NCBI GenBank assembly: GCA_023249955.1
Contig: JAHFBR010000008.1
Span: 1 to 16,871, forward strand
DNA: 16,871 nt
Source: a bacterium
Lineage (GTDB): Bacteria; Babelota; Babeliae; Babelales; RVW-14
Direction of reading: 5' to 3'
Under the pieces are notes generated by a model. The model had not been told where the DNA came from. It saw only the letters and a program-made list of their open reading frames with translations, and did no database searches. Positions 1 to 7,276 of this stretch are shown piece by piece. Every line of letters begins with the position of its first letter. Positions within the stretch are counted from its first letter, which is position 1. The position numbers were made by a program, and so were the translations under genes.

Positions 1-883
1 AAGAACTCTTTGCGGTCAGAGTTGGGCCTTCCAACACAGGGAAAACATTTTTTGCATCAACCGTTTTGACAAACGCACGTTGAACAAACTTTGCAGGGTC
101 ATTCACCAATGCATGCACAAAATAGCGGTCCTCAGCACCAAACACCGGCTTATTGCCGGTCCAGAACCATGCCATACCCTGCGTAGATGCCATATCAACC
201 TTTTCAAGAGTCTCTTTTGGCTCACTCCAGGTCAAAATTGTTGCGTTATCCTCTTCAAGTTCACCCACAAATGGTGCGGTAAAGAAGAGGCGCGGCTTGA
301 CGGGCGCATGGCCTTTTGGCTCGAGGGCAATATGCACATCGACTTGGTAATTTTCGTTATTGAACACAAAGGTTTTTTCAATAGAACAAGTATCTGCTTC
401 TGCTCTAAACACGACTTCTGTTGTTTTGCCAGTTACACGTTTATCCGCAAGCGTGTATTGATACGGCGTCTTTTGATCTAGAGCAAGCAGGAAACAGCCT
501 TTTTTACGCTGCTCTTCTTCAAAGGCACCTTTGTTGTGAATGGTGCGCAGCGGCTTATGTGCCTTGCCTACGTGTTCTTTAAAATCCAGGCTCACCAACG
601 TTGCTCCGTAGCTAGACAGCGTTGCCTTGATGTAGGGCGTTTCAACATCAACCACTACTTCTTGTGAAAGTTTTTTGTCCGCAAAAACAACGTCCTGCTC
701 AAGTGGCTTATAAAGATCTTGAGATGTAGGAACTCTAATAGGTTGTCCTGGGACGGCTTCTTGGGCGGCTCCCACGGCCACCACGCCAGCCTGTTCAGGC
801 GTAGCCTTTTTGCTCCAGTAGGTGTTCACAAGCCACAGGGTACCAATTGAAAGCATGACTGCTACAAGAAACTTTTTGTCCAT
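1..883 (-). CDS. yidC: Membrane protein insertase YidC, N-terminal part (runs off the left edge)
   Basis: The frame is open from an ATG at 883 to the window edge, giving 294 residues without a stop. A GGAC ribosome-binding site lies just upstream on the minus strand. Residues about 5-20 form an N-terminal membrane segment (FLVAVMLSIGTLWLV). A low-complexity linker follows, then the periplasmic P1 beta domain. Recognisable family marks are ETPYIKATLSSYGATLVSLDF (about 81-101), the T-W-S segment, and a W-F-W...EDRYF stretch at about 239-255. YidC inserts proteins into the inner membrane alone or with SecYEG. The conserved five-helix insertase core lies beyond the window, so its catalytic groove cannot be checked. 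The usual upstream partners rpmH, rnpA and yidD are absent; a divergent bamD-like gene sits there instead. The identification rests on the P1 domain and N-terminal helix. Confidence 0.9.
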   Translation of the reverse strand, partial: MDKKFLVAVMLSIGTLWLVNTYWSKKATPEQAGVVAVGAAQEAVPGQPIRVPTSQDLYKPLEQDVVFADKKLSQEVVVDVETPYIKATLSSYGATLVSLDFKEHVGKAHKPLRTIHNKGAFEEEQRKKGCFLLALDQKTPYQYTLADKRVTGKTTEVVFRAEADTCSIEKTFVFNNENYQVDVHIALEPKGHAPVKPRLFFTAPFVGELEEDNATILTWSEPKETLEKVDMASTQGMAWFWTGNKPVFGAEDRYFVHALVNDPAKFVQRAFVKTVDAKNVFPVLEGPTLTAKSS

Positions 884-1115
884 CAAACGTCCTTTATGAA
901 AATGGTGAAAAATGCATTGATTGTAGGGGCCTTAGATCCAAGTTTTTAGCCTCGTTGCAGTAAAGCCTCTAAGATTGGCAATTCTAACAAAGAAAGACCG
1001 TTCTTACTAGTCCTTTAAGCCCCCCGTTTTCGGTTTACAAAAAAAATGTTACATGGTAGCATAATTCAGCGTTTTATCACTATTTTTGACCCCCAGGAAG
1101 AGTAGGCAAAAAACT
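884..1115. other. Divergent intergenic spacer between yidC and bamD-like gene
   Basis: This 232-bp spacer is the longest non-coding stretch in the window. It must hold promoters for both divergent genes. No RNA gene or protein-coding frame was recognised, and rpmH, rnpA and yidD are not here. A short direct repeat AGCCTC occurs twice, about 21 bases apart, near 949-973. No strong intrinsic terminator is seen. Confidence 0.5.
1034..1062 (+). promoter_or_regulatory. Candidate sigma70-type promoter for the bamD-like gene
   Basis: TTTACA at 1034-1039 is followed after 17 bases by TAGCAT at 1057-1062. An alternative -10, CATAAT, lies at 1060-1065 with a longer spacer. A start near 1069 would leave a leader of about 45 bases before the ATG at 1116. 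This is a consensus match only. Confidence 0.35.
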
Positions 1116-1901
1116 ATGGTATACATGTCACCAAGCATCAAAAACACCTGTCTTAAAGCATCAGCCCTTGTGTTGGTATTGTTCTTCACACAATGCGCCA
1201 AGGAAAAAACCAAAGACAAGATGAGTTTTGATGAACTTTCTGATAAAACAAAAACAGCACTCAAGGCCAAAAAGCGTGACAATGCCATCACTTATCTTGA
1301 AGAGATCGTCTCGCGCTATCCCGATCACGCCAACATAGCCAAGTACAAAATCCTGTTAGCCGAGATGTATTTTAAAGATGGCCGCTATGCCGCAGCACAA
1401 GAGGTGTATGAACACTTCAACCAATTCTATCCTGCTGATAAACGCACCGAATATGCAAAATACAAATCGATCATGGCAATGTTTTATCAAACGCTCAAAA
1501 CTGACTGCGACCAAACTGAAACAGAAGAAACGGTCAAACTGTGTCAGGAGTACATCCAAAACAACGCTTTTAAACAATACCGCAAAGAGGTGCAGGATAT
1601 CCAAACAACCTGCCAAAACAAACTGATAGATAAAGAGATTTACATTTTTAGTTTCTATCTCAAACAAGGACACCTGGATGCTGCACAAGGGCGCTTAAAA
1701 TATTTGAAAGATAAATACCTTGCGCTCAATCCAGCACTCGATGCACGTCTTTTGTACCTAGAATGCAAACTTGCTAAGAAGCAAAAAAATCTCACTCTGG
1801 TTCACGAAAACGTGAAAACCCTGCGGACAAAGTACGCCTCATCAAGCTTTACTCAGATGGCACAAGCACTTACCGAAAAACAACGGCCTTTTATTTTTTA
1901 A
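1116..1901 (+). CDS. bamD: BamD-like outer-membrane assembly lipoprotein (TPR protein)
   Basis: The 261-residue product from ATG 1116 has a positively charged start, a hydrophobic run (ALVLVLFF) and Cys27. This looks like a lipoprotein signal, though FTQC with Gln at -1 is an atypical lipobox. The rest is helical with TPR-like pairs: residues about 38-65 (AITYLEEIVSRYPDH), 66-100 (LLAEMYFKDGRYAAAQEVYEHF), and a later block with EIYIFSFYLKQGHLDAAQGRLK. Order and spacing match BamD/YfiO, which sits on the inner face of the outer membrane and works with BamA to insert beta-barrels. The start was chosen because AGGAAG/AGTAGG at 1095-1106 fits ATG 1116 better than the upstream in-frame TTG at 1086; ATG 1125 is also possible. 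It precedes yraN by 15 bases. A generic TPR lipoprotein (YbgF-like) is the alternative. Confidence 0.75.
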   Translation: MVYMSPSIKNTCLKASALVLVLFFTQCAKEKTKDKMSFDELSDKTKTALKAKKRDNAITYLEEIVSRYPDHANIAKYKILLAEMYFKDGRYAAAQEVYEHFNQFYPADKRTEYAKYKSIMAMFYQTLKTDCDQTETEETVKLCQEYIQNNAFKQYRKEVQDIQTTCQNKLIDKEIYIFSFYLKQGHLDAAQGRLKYLKDKYLALNPALDARLLYLECKLAKKQKNLTLVHENVKTLRTKYASSSFTQMAQALTEKQRPFIF

Positions 1902-1916
1902 CCTATACGAAACGCT

Positions 1917-2276
1917 ATGCTTGAAACAAAACAACTCGGCAACAAGGGAGAAGAGGCGGTAGTAACTTGGTTGCAAAGAGATGGTTTCGACATTTTGTCA
2001 CGTAATTATCAAACCCGCCTGGGCGAAGTTGACGTCATTGCAGCCAAAGATGAGTACATCGTATTTGTAGAAGTCAAAACGCGCAATACTCAATACTTTC
2101 CCATTTCTCAGACAGTAACCTACGGCAAGCAGCAACGTATCATCAAAGCTGCGCGTAACTTTATTTTGGTTAAGCAGCTTCGCGATAAGGTGTTTCGTTT
2201 TGACGTAGCAACCGTTATCTTTAACAATAACGAACATACCATTGAGTATATTCCCAATGCCTTTTGGGCACGATAA
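1917..2276 (+). CDS. yraN: YraN/UPF0102 family putative endonuclease
   Basis: The 119-residue length is typical of the YraN (UPF0102) family. The family core is clear: G-x-x-GEE near residue 8-13, RLGEVDVIA with Asp39, and VFVEVKTR with Glu52 and Lys54. Glu12, Asp39, Glu52 and Lys54 fit the PD-(D/E)XK nuclease-like arrangement. The late segment with KQQRIIKAARNFI is also characteristic. The cellular role is unsettled; YraN is thought to be a nucleic-acid-acting nuclease fold. It follows the bamD-like gene by 15 bases and is probably cotranscribed. Its stop is seven bases from the convergent ftsI stop, where a hairpin straddles the junction. Confidence 0.9.
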   Translation: MLETKQLGNKGEEAVVTWLQRDGFDILSRNYQTRLGEVDVIAAKDEYIVFVEVKTRNTQYFPISQTVTYGKQQRIIKAARNFILVKQLRDKVFRFDVATVIFNNNEHTIEYIPNAFWAR

Positions 2277-2317
2277 AACGCATCAGCCTATGCGTTGGTG
2301 CACCATATCATGCACCA
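2277..2317. terminator. Tandem hairpins at the convergent yraN/ftsI junction
   Basis: There are two perfect inverted repeats in a row. AACGCAT (2277-2283) pairs with ATGCGTT (2290-2296) across a 6-base loop. TGGTGCA (2296-2302) pairs with TGCACCA (2311-2317) across an 8-base loop. The first contains the ftsI stop codon and begins right after the yraN stop. Read on the minus strand it is followed by TTTTA, a short U-tract, so it may end ftsI transcripts. On the plus strand no U-tract follows. The second hairpin lies within the ftsI coding end. Confidence 0.5.
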
Positions 2318-3941
2318 CCATTCGCTCAGCCACCTTGGCAAACAAGGGCAATGCCGTTTCTGATGCCCAGAGGCTCGCCTTGGCCGGCTCCTTTACAAAC
2401 GTTATCACCACGCGTCGATAGTCACCCTTTTCAACAATGCCAGCAAACGTGTAAATATGATCTTGAGCCGAATAGCGGCCATCTTTGATGCAGCGAGCCG
2501 TCCCCGTTTTTCCCATCACCCGCACCCCAGGCATTTGGTGTCGCTCGCATACTTTTTCCATGATATTTTTCATGTCATTAATTGACTGATCTTTATACAA
2601 TTTGCGTCGCGTCTGCTTTTTTTCTTCGCTCTTGATTAACGACGGCTGCACGTCATAACCGCCATTTGCAATCACGGAAAACGCTTTTGCCAGTTGAATG
2701 GGTGATGCCATCAATTCGTAGCCAAAAGACATTACAATCAGCGATGGCCTGCTCCAACGTTCTGGAGGATTAACAAACCCGGTACGCTCGCCAGGAAACT
2801 CAATATTGGTTTTGGTCCCAAAACCCAAACGACGCAGATGCAAATAAAAACGAGGGCCCAGACGTTTGGCAATTTTGGCAATCCCAACGTTACTGGAATA
2901 ACGCACCACCTCGTTAAATGGCAAAATATTATTCTTTTCAGCAAGCCGATTCAATAACGTAATCGTTGGATTTTCGATTTTAACACCATCGACGTAGCCG
3001 TAACGACCTTCACAATCAATCGGCTCATCAAATGACACAGCCCCCTCTTCAAAAGCAGCCAATGCACAAAATGCCTTCATCACCGAACCCAATTCAAAGC
3101 ATTCGCACACGGCATTATTTTTCATCATCTCAAGCGATGGCACACTTTTTTGATTAGGATCAAACGCTGGATAGTTTGCCAGCGCCTGAATGTGCCCAGT
3201 CTCAGGATCCATAATAATCACCGATCCACTCTTGGCCTGTAATGTTTCAACTGATTGGCGCAGCTCGTGGTAGGCAATGGCTTGCAATGCGCGGTCAACC
3301 GTCAGCGTAACTGGCGACCCTCTTTGCCCCTGCCGTTGAATCTCTTTTTCAAAATAAAAACTGCCCGATCGAGCATCCTTTTCAAACTTAACACGTGACG
3401 GAAGACCACTTAAGCGCTTTGAAAAACCCAGCTCAATCCCCGCGGTACCAACGTTATCAATATCGGTAAACCCCACTACTTGAGCTGCGGCCTGAAGTGG
3501 ATAAAACCGTTGATGCTCTCCAATAAAATGAATGTCCTTAAGCCCCAGCTTGACAAGCTTTTCATGCTTTTGTTGCGTCAGCTTGCGGTCCAGCCATAAA
3601 AACTGCTTATCAGGATTTTGCTTGATGCGCTGATAAACATCGGGATACTGTCGCTTTAAAAATGACAATGTCTTGTCTGGTGTTGCAAGCTGATGAGGAA
3701 CAATAAACGCTGAAGGAACCTCGCGATTGAAGGCAAGAGGAAAACGACCTGAACTATCGTAAATAAATGCGCGTGGTGGATTGAGCGTTATTTCAAGCTC
3801 GTATTGATGCTTTGCAAGCACCTTAAAAAAGTTTTTTTGACGAATTTGAATCAAAAAAAGACGAATCGCTATGATGGCAAACAACATGATGAAGCATAAA
3901 AACACCACAAAGACGCGTATTTTATAGTCGCGTGCTAGCAT
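2283..3941 (-). CDS. ftsI: Septal peptidoglycan transpeptidase FtsI (class B penicillin-binding protein)
   Basis: The product has 552 residues: a short cytoplasmic tail, one membrane helix at about 9-31, a class B PBP dimerisation domain, and a transpeptidase domain from about residue 235. The three active-site motifs are present: S286-V-M-K289 (nucleophile Ser286), S349-S-N351 and K478-T-G480 followed by TA. The pre-active-site sequence is ELGSVMK where most FtsI proteins have EPGS(T/V)(F/M)K. No PASTA domain is present, so this is FtsI/PBP3-like rather than a Gram-positive or sporulation PBP. It would cross-link septal peptidoglycan with FtsW, which is not in the window. The upstream ftsL ends three bases before, so the two are one unit. 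The start ATG follows a G-rich stretch that includes the ftsL stop codon. Confidence 0.93.
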   Translation of the reverse strand: MLARDYKIRVFVVFLCFIMLFAIIAIRLFLIQIRQKNFFKVLAKHQYELEITLNPPRAFIYDSSGRFPLAFNREVPSAFIVPHQLATPDKTLSFLKRQYPDVYQRIKQNPDKQFLWLDRKLTQQKHEKLVKLGLKDIHFIGEHQRFYPLQAAAQVVGFTDIDNVGTAGIELGFSKRLSGLPSRVKFEKDARSGSFYFEKEIQRQGQRGSPVTLTVDRALQAIAYHELRQSVETLQAKSGSVIIMDPETGHIQALANYPAFDPNQKSVPSLEMMKNNAVCECFELGSVMKAFCALAAFEEGAVSFDEPIDCEGRYGYVDGVKIENPTITLLNRLAEKNNILPFNEVVRYSSNVGIAKIAKRLGPRFYLHLRRLGFGTKTNIEFPGERTGFVNPPERWSRPSLIVMSFGYELMASPIQLAKAFSVIANGGYDVQPSLIKSEEKKQTRRKLYKDQSINDMKNIMEKVCERHQMPGVRVMGKTGTARCIKDGRYSAQDHIYTFAGIVEKGDYRRVVITFVKEPAKASLWASETALPLFAKVAERMVVHDMVHQRIG

Positions 3942-3944
3942 GTG

Positions 3945-4328
3945 CTATCCCCCCGTTTTTCCAAGTACCATATCAAAAAGCCCCAACTGCTGAACCACCA
4001 CCTCATTGGATGTCGTACCCACAAAATCAAACGGCTTGCGATCATCAAGACACACAATCTGTCCAACTTTGAGCGGTCGCATGTTACGCTGCATCGTTGC
4101 GTAGGCCAAGACGCGCTCAGGGTCATTAACGCACATAAGCTGGGTGTACAGCTCGTTTCGCTCTTTTTCAAGCTGCGTTTTTCTCTTATCCAACCGCTGA
4201 TAGTCATAGTTGAGCTTGATCACAAGATTGTGCTGATAAATTCTTAAAAATATGAATCCGATGCTGCATATCGTAATGACACGCAGTACTGACAATCTGC
4301 CCAGCATGATAGCGCCCTCTCTGGCCAC
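3945..4328 (-). CDS. ftsL: FtsL-like cell division protein
   Basis: The protein has 127 residues from a GTG at 4328. It has a membrane helix at about 12-30 (VLRVITICSIGFIFLRI), a charged coiled-coil segment at about 36-66, and an NDPERVLAYATMQ...RPLKVGQIVCL stretch resembling the FtsL motif in which DPER precedes a 'M-x-P' segment. FtsL partners FtsB and FtsQ and activates FtsWI. Position directly before ftsI is the normal dcw-cluster order and is strong support, since FtsL sequences diverge quickly. The expected upstream neighbour rsmH (mraW) is missing; a divergent thioredoxin gene is there. A perfect AGGAGG lies 13 bases before the GTG. ATG 4307, with GAGAGG 8 bases upstream, is a credible alternative start giving 120 residues. 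Confidence 0.75.
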   Translation of the reverse strand: MAREGAIMLGRLSVLRVITICSIGFIFLRIYQHNLVIKLNYDYQRLDKRKTQLEKERNELYTQLMCVNDPERVLAYATMQRNMRPLKVGQIVCLDDRKPFDFVGTTSNEVVVQQLGLFDMVLGKTGG

Positions 4329-4341
4329 GTTTTTGCTTGTA

Positions 4342-4347
4342 CCTCCT
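4342..4347 (-). promoter_or_regulatory. Strong Shine-Dalgarno site upstream of ftsL
   Basis: The minus strand reads AGGAGG here, the best ribosome-binding match near ftsL. Its spacing to GTG 4328 is 13 bases, which is long. A second purine run, GAGAGG, sits 8 bases before ATG 4307. The two sites make the true ftsL start ambiguous. Confidence 0.5.
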
Positions 4348-4443
4348 CTAAGCTATCTGTACAGACAGCCATTTTCTAGATATCATTGATTTATCATGTT
4401 TTGTATGTATCAAATCAGTACATGAGCCATCAAAATTTTATGT
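4348..4443. promoter_or_regulatory. Divergent promoter region between ftsL and the thioredoxin gene
   Basis: This AT-rich spacer must drive both divergent units. On the plus strand TTGATT (4386-4391) precedes TATCAA (4408-4413) by 16 bases. On the minus strand TTGATG is followed 18 bases on by TACATA with a TG extension. A dyad TGATTT...AAATCA spans about 4388-4417 and could be an operator. All calls are by consensus only. Confidence 0.3.
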
Positions 4444-4455
4444 AAGGAACTAACC

Positions 4456-4929
4456 ATGCAAAAAAATCTTCTTTTGGTAGGCGTAACCTCCCTTCTTCTG
4501 CTTTCAGGTTGCAACTGGTTCTCGGGCTGCTCTGACTGCAAGAGTCATGATCATGAAAGCCATGGCAGTAAACAAGCATCATCAGAAAACTCAGCCATTA
4601 CCAAAGTAACATCAGCCAGCGAATTTGAAGAACATGTGCTCAAGTCAAAAAAGCCTGTTCTGGTAGACTTTGGTGCCAAGTGGTGCGGTGCCTGCCAAAC
4701 CATGAAGCCAACCATCGAAGAGTTGTCACAAGAGCTTGGTAATCGTTACACATTTGTTGAAGTCGATGTTGATAAGGCAGGCGACATTGCAGGACAATTC
4801 AATATTCGCGGCATCCCAACCTTCACCTTCTTTAAGGATGGCAAAGAGGTTCCTGCTGAAAACGAACGGATTATAGGCGCCGTTGACAAAGAGACGCTCA
4901 AAAAAGCTCTCACAAAATACCTTGGCTAA
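4456..4929 (+). CDS. Lipid-anchored thioredoxin-fold protein
   Basis: The first 19 residues are a lipoprotein signal (hydrophobic LLLLSGC, lipid-modified Cys19). A short linker contains Cys25 and Cys28 (CSDC) and three histidines (HDHESH), then a complete thioredoxin domain covers about 48-157. The redox site is W76-C77-G-A-C80, with Ala replacing the usual Pro of WCGPC. The cis-Pro is at 121 (GIPTF). It should be a periplasmic, membrane-anchored thiol-disulfide enzyme; whether it reduces or oxidises cannot be read from sequence. AAGGA lies 7 bases before the ATG. It ends six bases before cysS, so the two are likely cotranscribed. The Cys/His linker could bind metal or simply be a spacer. Confidence 0.88.
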   Translation: MQKNLLLVGVTSLLLLSGCNWFSGCSDCKSHDHESHGSKQASSENSAITKVTSASEFEEHVLKSKKPVLVDFGAKWCGACQTMKPTIEELSQELGNRYTFVEVDVDKAGDIAGQFNIRGIPTFTFFKDGKEVPAENERIIGAVDKETLKKALTKYLG

Positions 4930-4935
4930 GACAGC

Positions 4936-6288
4936 ATGATGAACATACGATTAACCAATACGCTCAGCAAAAAAAAAGAGTCGTTCACCCCGGCCTCTGA
5001 AAAGACGGTCTCTGTCTATGTCTGTGGCATAACACCCTACGACAACGCTCACATCGGCCATGGCCGGGTTTATGTTGCGTTCGACACCCTGGTACGCTTG
5101 CTGCGTTTCTTGGATCACAATGTTACCTACATTCGCAACATTACCGATATCGACGACAAGCTCATCAATAAAGCAGCGCAAAAAACTGGCGATGGCGCAA
5201 ACTATCGCGATATCGCAGACCAATTCATTGCAAGCTTTACCCAAGACATGAAGCACCTGGGGTGTGTCAAACCTCAAGCCGAACCGCGCGTTACCGAATG
5301 CATCCCAGAAATCATGGCGTTTATTCAAGGGCTTATTGACAGTGGACACGCGTATGTTGTTGAGCATGACGTTTATTTTGATATCAGCACCTTTGCCGAA
5401 TACGGCAAATTGTCTGGCCGTACGATTGATGATTTACAAGCTGGCGCTCGAGTTGATGTGAACGAAAAGAAACGCAACCCGGGCGATTTTGCACTCTGGA
5501 AAGGCAACACCGAAGGCAAATTCTGGCAATCGGCATGGGGTTTTGGCCGCCCTGGTTGGCACATTGAATGTTCGGTCATGGCAAAAAAATATCTGGGCAT
5601 TACGCTTGATCTGCATGGTGGTGGCATGGACCTGATTTTTCCCCATCATGAAAACGAGATTGCTCAATCAGAGGCCTTGCACCAGCAGCCGTTTGCCCGC
5701 ACGTGGATGCACAACGCTTTTGTAAATATTCATAAAGAAAAAATGTCTAAATCATTGGGCAACTTTGTCACCCTCAACCAAATTTTCGAGCACAAAGACC
5801 CCATGGTGCTGCGCTTTTTTTATCTTCAGCATCACTACCGCACACCCATTGACTACGCCGATACCGAGCTTGATGCGGCACAGACAGCCTATAAAAAACT
5901 GGTGAGCAACCTTGATAACGTTGCAGCTACCGATCAAACGTATGCACAACTGGCCAGCTTTATTATGAACGATAACCGTGCAGCAATCATGCTGGATGCG
6001 CTGACCGATGATCTGAACACACCTAAATTTTTGGGTCATGTATTTGAACATCTTGCAGCCTACAAACAAGAACCAATCTTTGCAGCATTTGTCAAAACAT
6101 TGCTGCGCAATATTCTGGGCTTAAGCCTGCAACCACTCAAAGAAGAAGCGGTTGCAATCACCCCTCAAATTCAGGCGTTGCTTGAAGAACGCGAAGCTGC
6201 ACGCAAGGCAAAAGATTGGGCCAGGGCAGACCAGATACGCGATGAACTGCTTGCACTCGGCCATCGTATTCAGGATAAAAAGATCTAG
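4936..6288 (+). CDS. cysS: Cysteinyl-tRNA synthetase
   Basis: The 450-residue protein is a class I aminoacyl-tRNA synthetase that charges tRNA-Cys with cysteine. The HIGH motif is H39-I-G-H42 in PYDNAHIGHGR, and KMSKS is at 269-273. The four zinc ligands that select cysteine are all present: Cys30 (YVCGIT), Cys212 (HIECSVM), His237 and Glu241 (PHHENEIAQSEA). The FHxDxxxL-type region TYIRNITDIDDKL is intact, and the C-terminal helical anticodon region (about 310-450) is near normal length. The start is one of two adjacent ATGs (4936 or 4939). No strong ribosome-binding site is visible, so translation may be coupled to the thioredoxin gene six bases upstream. It converges on the LRR gene, leaving a 15-base gap with no hairpin. 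Confidence 0.97.
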   Translation: MMNIRLTNTLSKKKESFTPASEKTVSVYVCGITPYDNAHIGHGRVYVAFDTLVRLLRFLDHNVTYIRNITDIDDKLINKAAQKTGDGANYRDIADQFIASFTQDMKHLGCVKPQAEPRVTECIPEIMAFIQGLIDSGHAYVVEHDVYFDISTFAEYGKLSGRTIDDLQAGARVDVNEKKRNPGDFALWKGNTEGKFWQSAWGFGRPGWHIECSVMAKKYLGITLDLHGGGMDLIFPHHENEIAQSEALHQQPFARTWMHNAFVNIHKEKMSKSLGNFVTLNQIFEHKDPMVLRFFYLQHHYRTPIDYADTELDAAQTAYKKLVSNLDNVAATDQTYAQLASFIMNDNRAAIMLDALTDDLNTPKFLGHVFEHLAAYKQEPIFAAFVKTLLRNILGLSLQPLKEEAVAITPQIQALLEEREAARKAKDWARADQIRDELLALGHRIQDKKI

Positions 6289-6303
6289 CCAATGCAATGC
6301 CTC

Positions 6304-7164
6304 TTAAATCACAGCCAAACCTTCCTGATACACAGGCAGCATAAGCCCAAAGAGATATATTGTGGTGTGCGTAGACCATTTCAATGGAATCAAACTAACC
6401 AGTTTTCTGTCAATATAGAAATGCTTGAGATTTACCAGATTTTCTAATCCCTGCGGCAGAGACTTAAGATTGCTATTTCCGTCAATATAAAGAGCCTCTA
6501 ATCCGATGAGCCCGACAATACCTGCAGGCAACACCTTAAGATCGTTTTTGTGTAGGCATAAAATTTTTAGCTTTTGAAGCTTGCCAATACCCTCCGGTAC
6601 CTTCTTGAGATAGCACGCTGACAGATCAAGATACGACACAGGATTTATCGCGTCAAATTCACGAATAAGACCCATTAATCCTTCGATATCATAAGAGTGA
6701 TCGACCATGGGTAGATTACAGATGTGCAAACTGGCTGCCCATGACAATCCTGCACACCCGTCTTTGCATCGATATGCATTTTCAAATTTTTGTAAAATAT
6801 AGCCAATGTTAACCACATCCAAGAGCCTTCCAGTTCGTTGATAATAAACTCGTCGCAGCAACATCTTCAAAAAGCCTTCCGGCAATCTCTTGAACGCTTC
6901 AAAATATTCGTCGTACACAACATCTTGAATAGTTGGCCACAATCTACTCGGCATCCGCAAATACCATTCAATAAAATCGGACTTGCTAGCAGCGTGAACA
7001 ATTTCCTGATAAAAATCGGACCAATCCTGTTGGATATCATGCAAGGCACCAACAAGCTCTGTCATCTCAAATTCTTGAACCTCTGGAACCGCCTGTGCGG
7101 CACATAACGATGCAAAAGCAGGAAAAGCCATGATTATCCCCACCCTCATTACAATAGATTTCAT
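6304..7164 (-). CDS. Exported leucine-rich-repeat protein, function unknown
   Basis: The product is 286 residues. Residues 1-25 are a Sec signal peptide (MKSIVMRVGIIMAFPAFASL, then CAAQA before VPE). Residues about 35-150 form a helical domain with no recognised family. From about 178 to 261 there are three to four LRRs of about 23 residues with the LxxLxLxxNxLxxLPxG pattern (KLKILCLHKNDLKVLPAGI, GLEALYIDGNSNLKSLPQGL). The last 25 residues are not repeat-like. LRR proteins bind other proteins; export suggests an envelope or secreted role, possibly toward a host, but no partner is visible. ATG 7164 was chosen over an upstream in-frame TTG because AAAGGA lies six bases before it. It stands alone, convergent with cysS and divergent from the nuclease-like gene. 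Confidence 0.75.
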   Translation of the reverse strand: MKSIVMRVGIIMAFPAFASLCAAQAVPEVQEFEMTELVGALHDIQQDWSDFYQEIVHAASKSDFIEWYLRMPSRLWPTIQDVVYDEYFEAFKRLPEGFLKMLLRRVYYQRTGRLLDVVNIGYILQKFENAYRCKDGCAGLSWAASLHICNLPMVDHSYDIEGLMGLIREFDAINPVSYLDLSACYLKKVPEGIGKLQKLKILCLHKNDLKVLPAGIVGLIGLEALYIDGNSNLKSLPQGLENLVNLKHFYIDRKLVSLIPLKWSTHTTIYLFGLMLPVYQEGLAVI

Positions 7165-7276
7165 AAACAATCCTTTCGTACCTCACGCGTGATGCGCAAC
7201 GGCGTTTTAAAAAACTAGCAGAACCATCATTGACCTATGATACACTCAAAAGAAATCCCATTTTCAAGGAGATTGT
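7165..7276. promoter_or_regulatory. Divergent promoter region between LRR and PLD-fold genes
   Basis: Both flanking genes start outward from this spacer. For the minus strand, TTGAAA (plus coordinates 7262-7267) and TATCAT (7237-7242) are separated by 19 bases. For the plus strand, TATGAT (7236-7241) or the TG-extended TACACT (7241-7246) could be a -10, but no good -35 accompanies either. The candidate -10 elements on the two strands overlap. Ribosome sites are clear: AAGGAG before the plus gene and AAAGGA before the minus gene. Confidence 0.3.

Noticed and set aside
80..481. 133-codon plus-strand frame at the left edge
   Set aside because: It is opposite yidC, whose translation shows clear family motifs across the same bases.
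3931..3947. TAGCACATGCTA dyad around the ftsI start codon
   Set aside because: The arms are 5 bp with a 2-base centre, too short to be a credible regulatory hairpin.
6289..6303. Possible terminator in the cysS/LRR convergent gap
   Set aside because: The 15-base gap has no inverted repeat beyond the short AGATCT and no U-tract.
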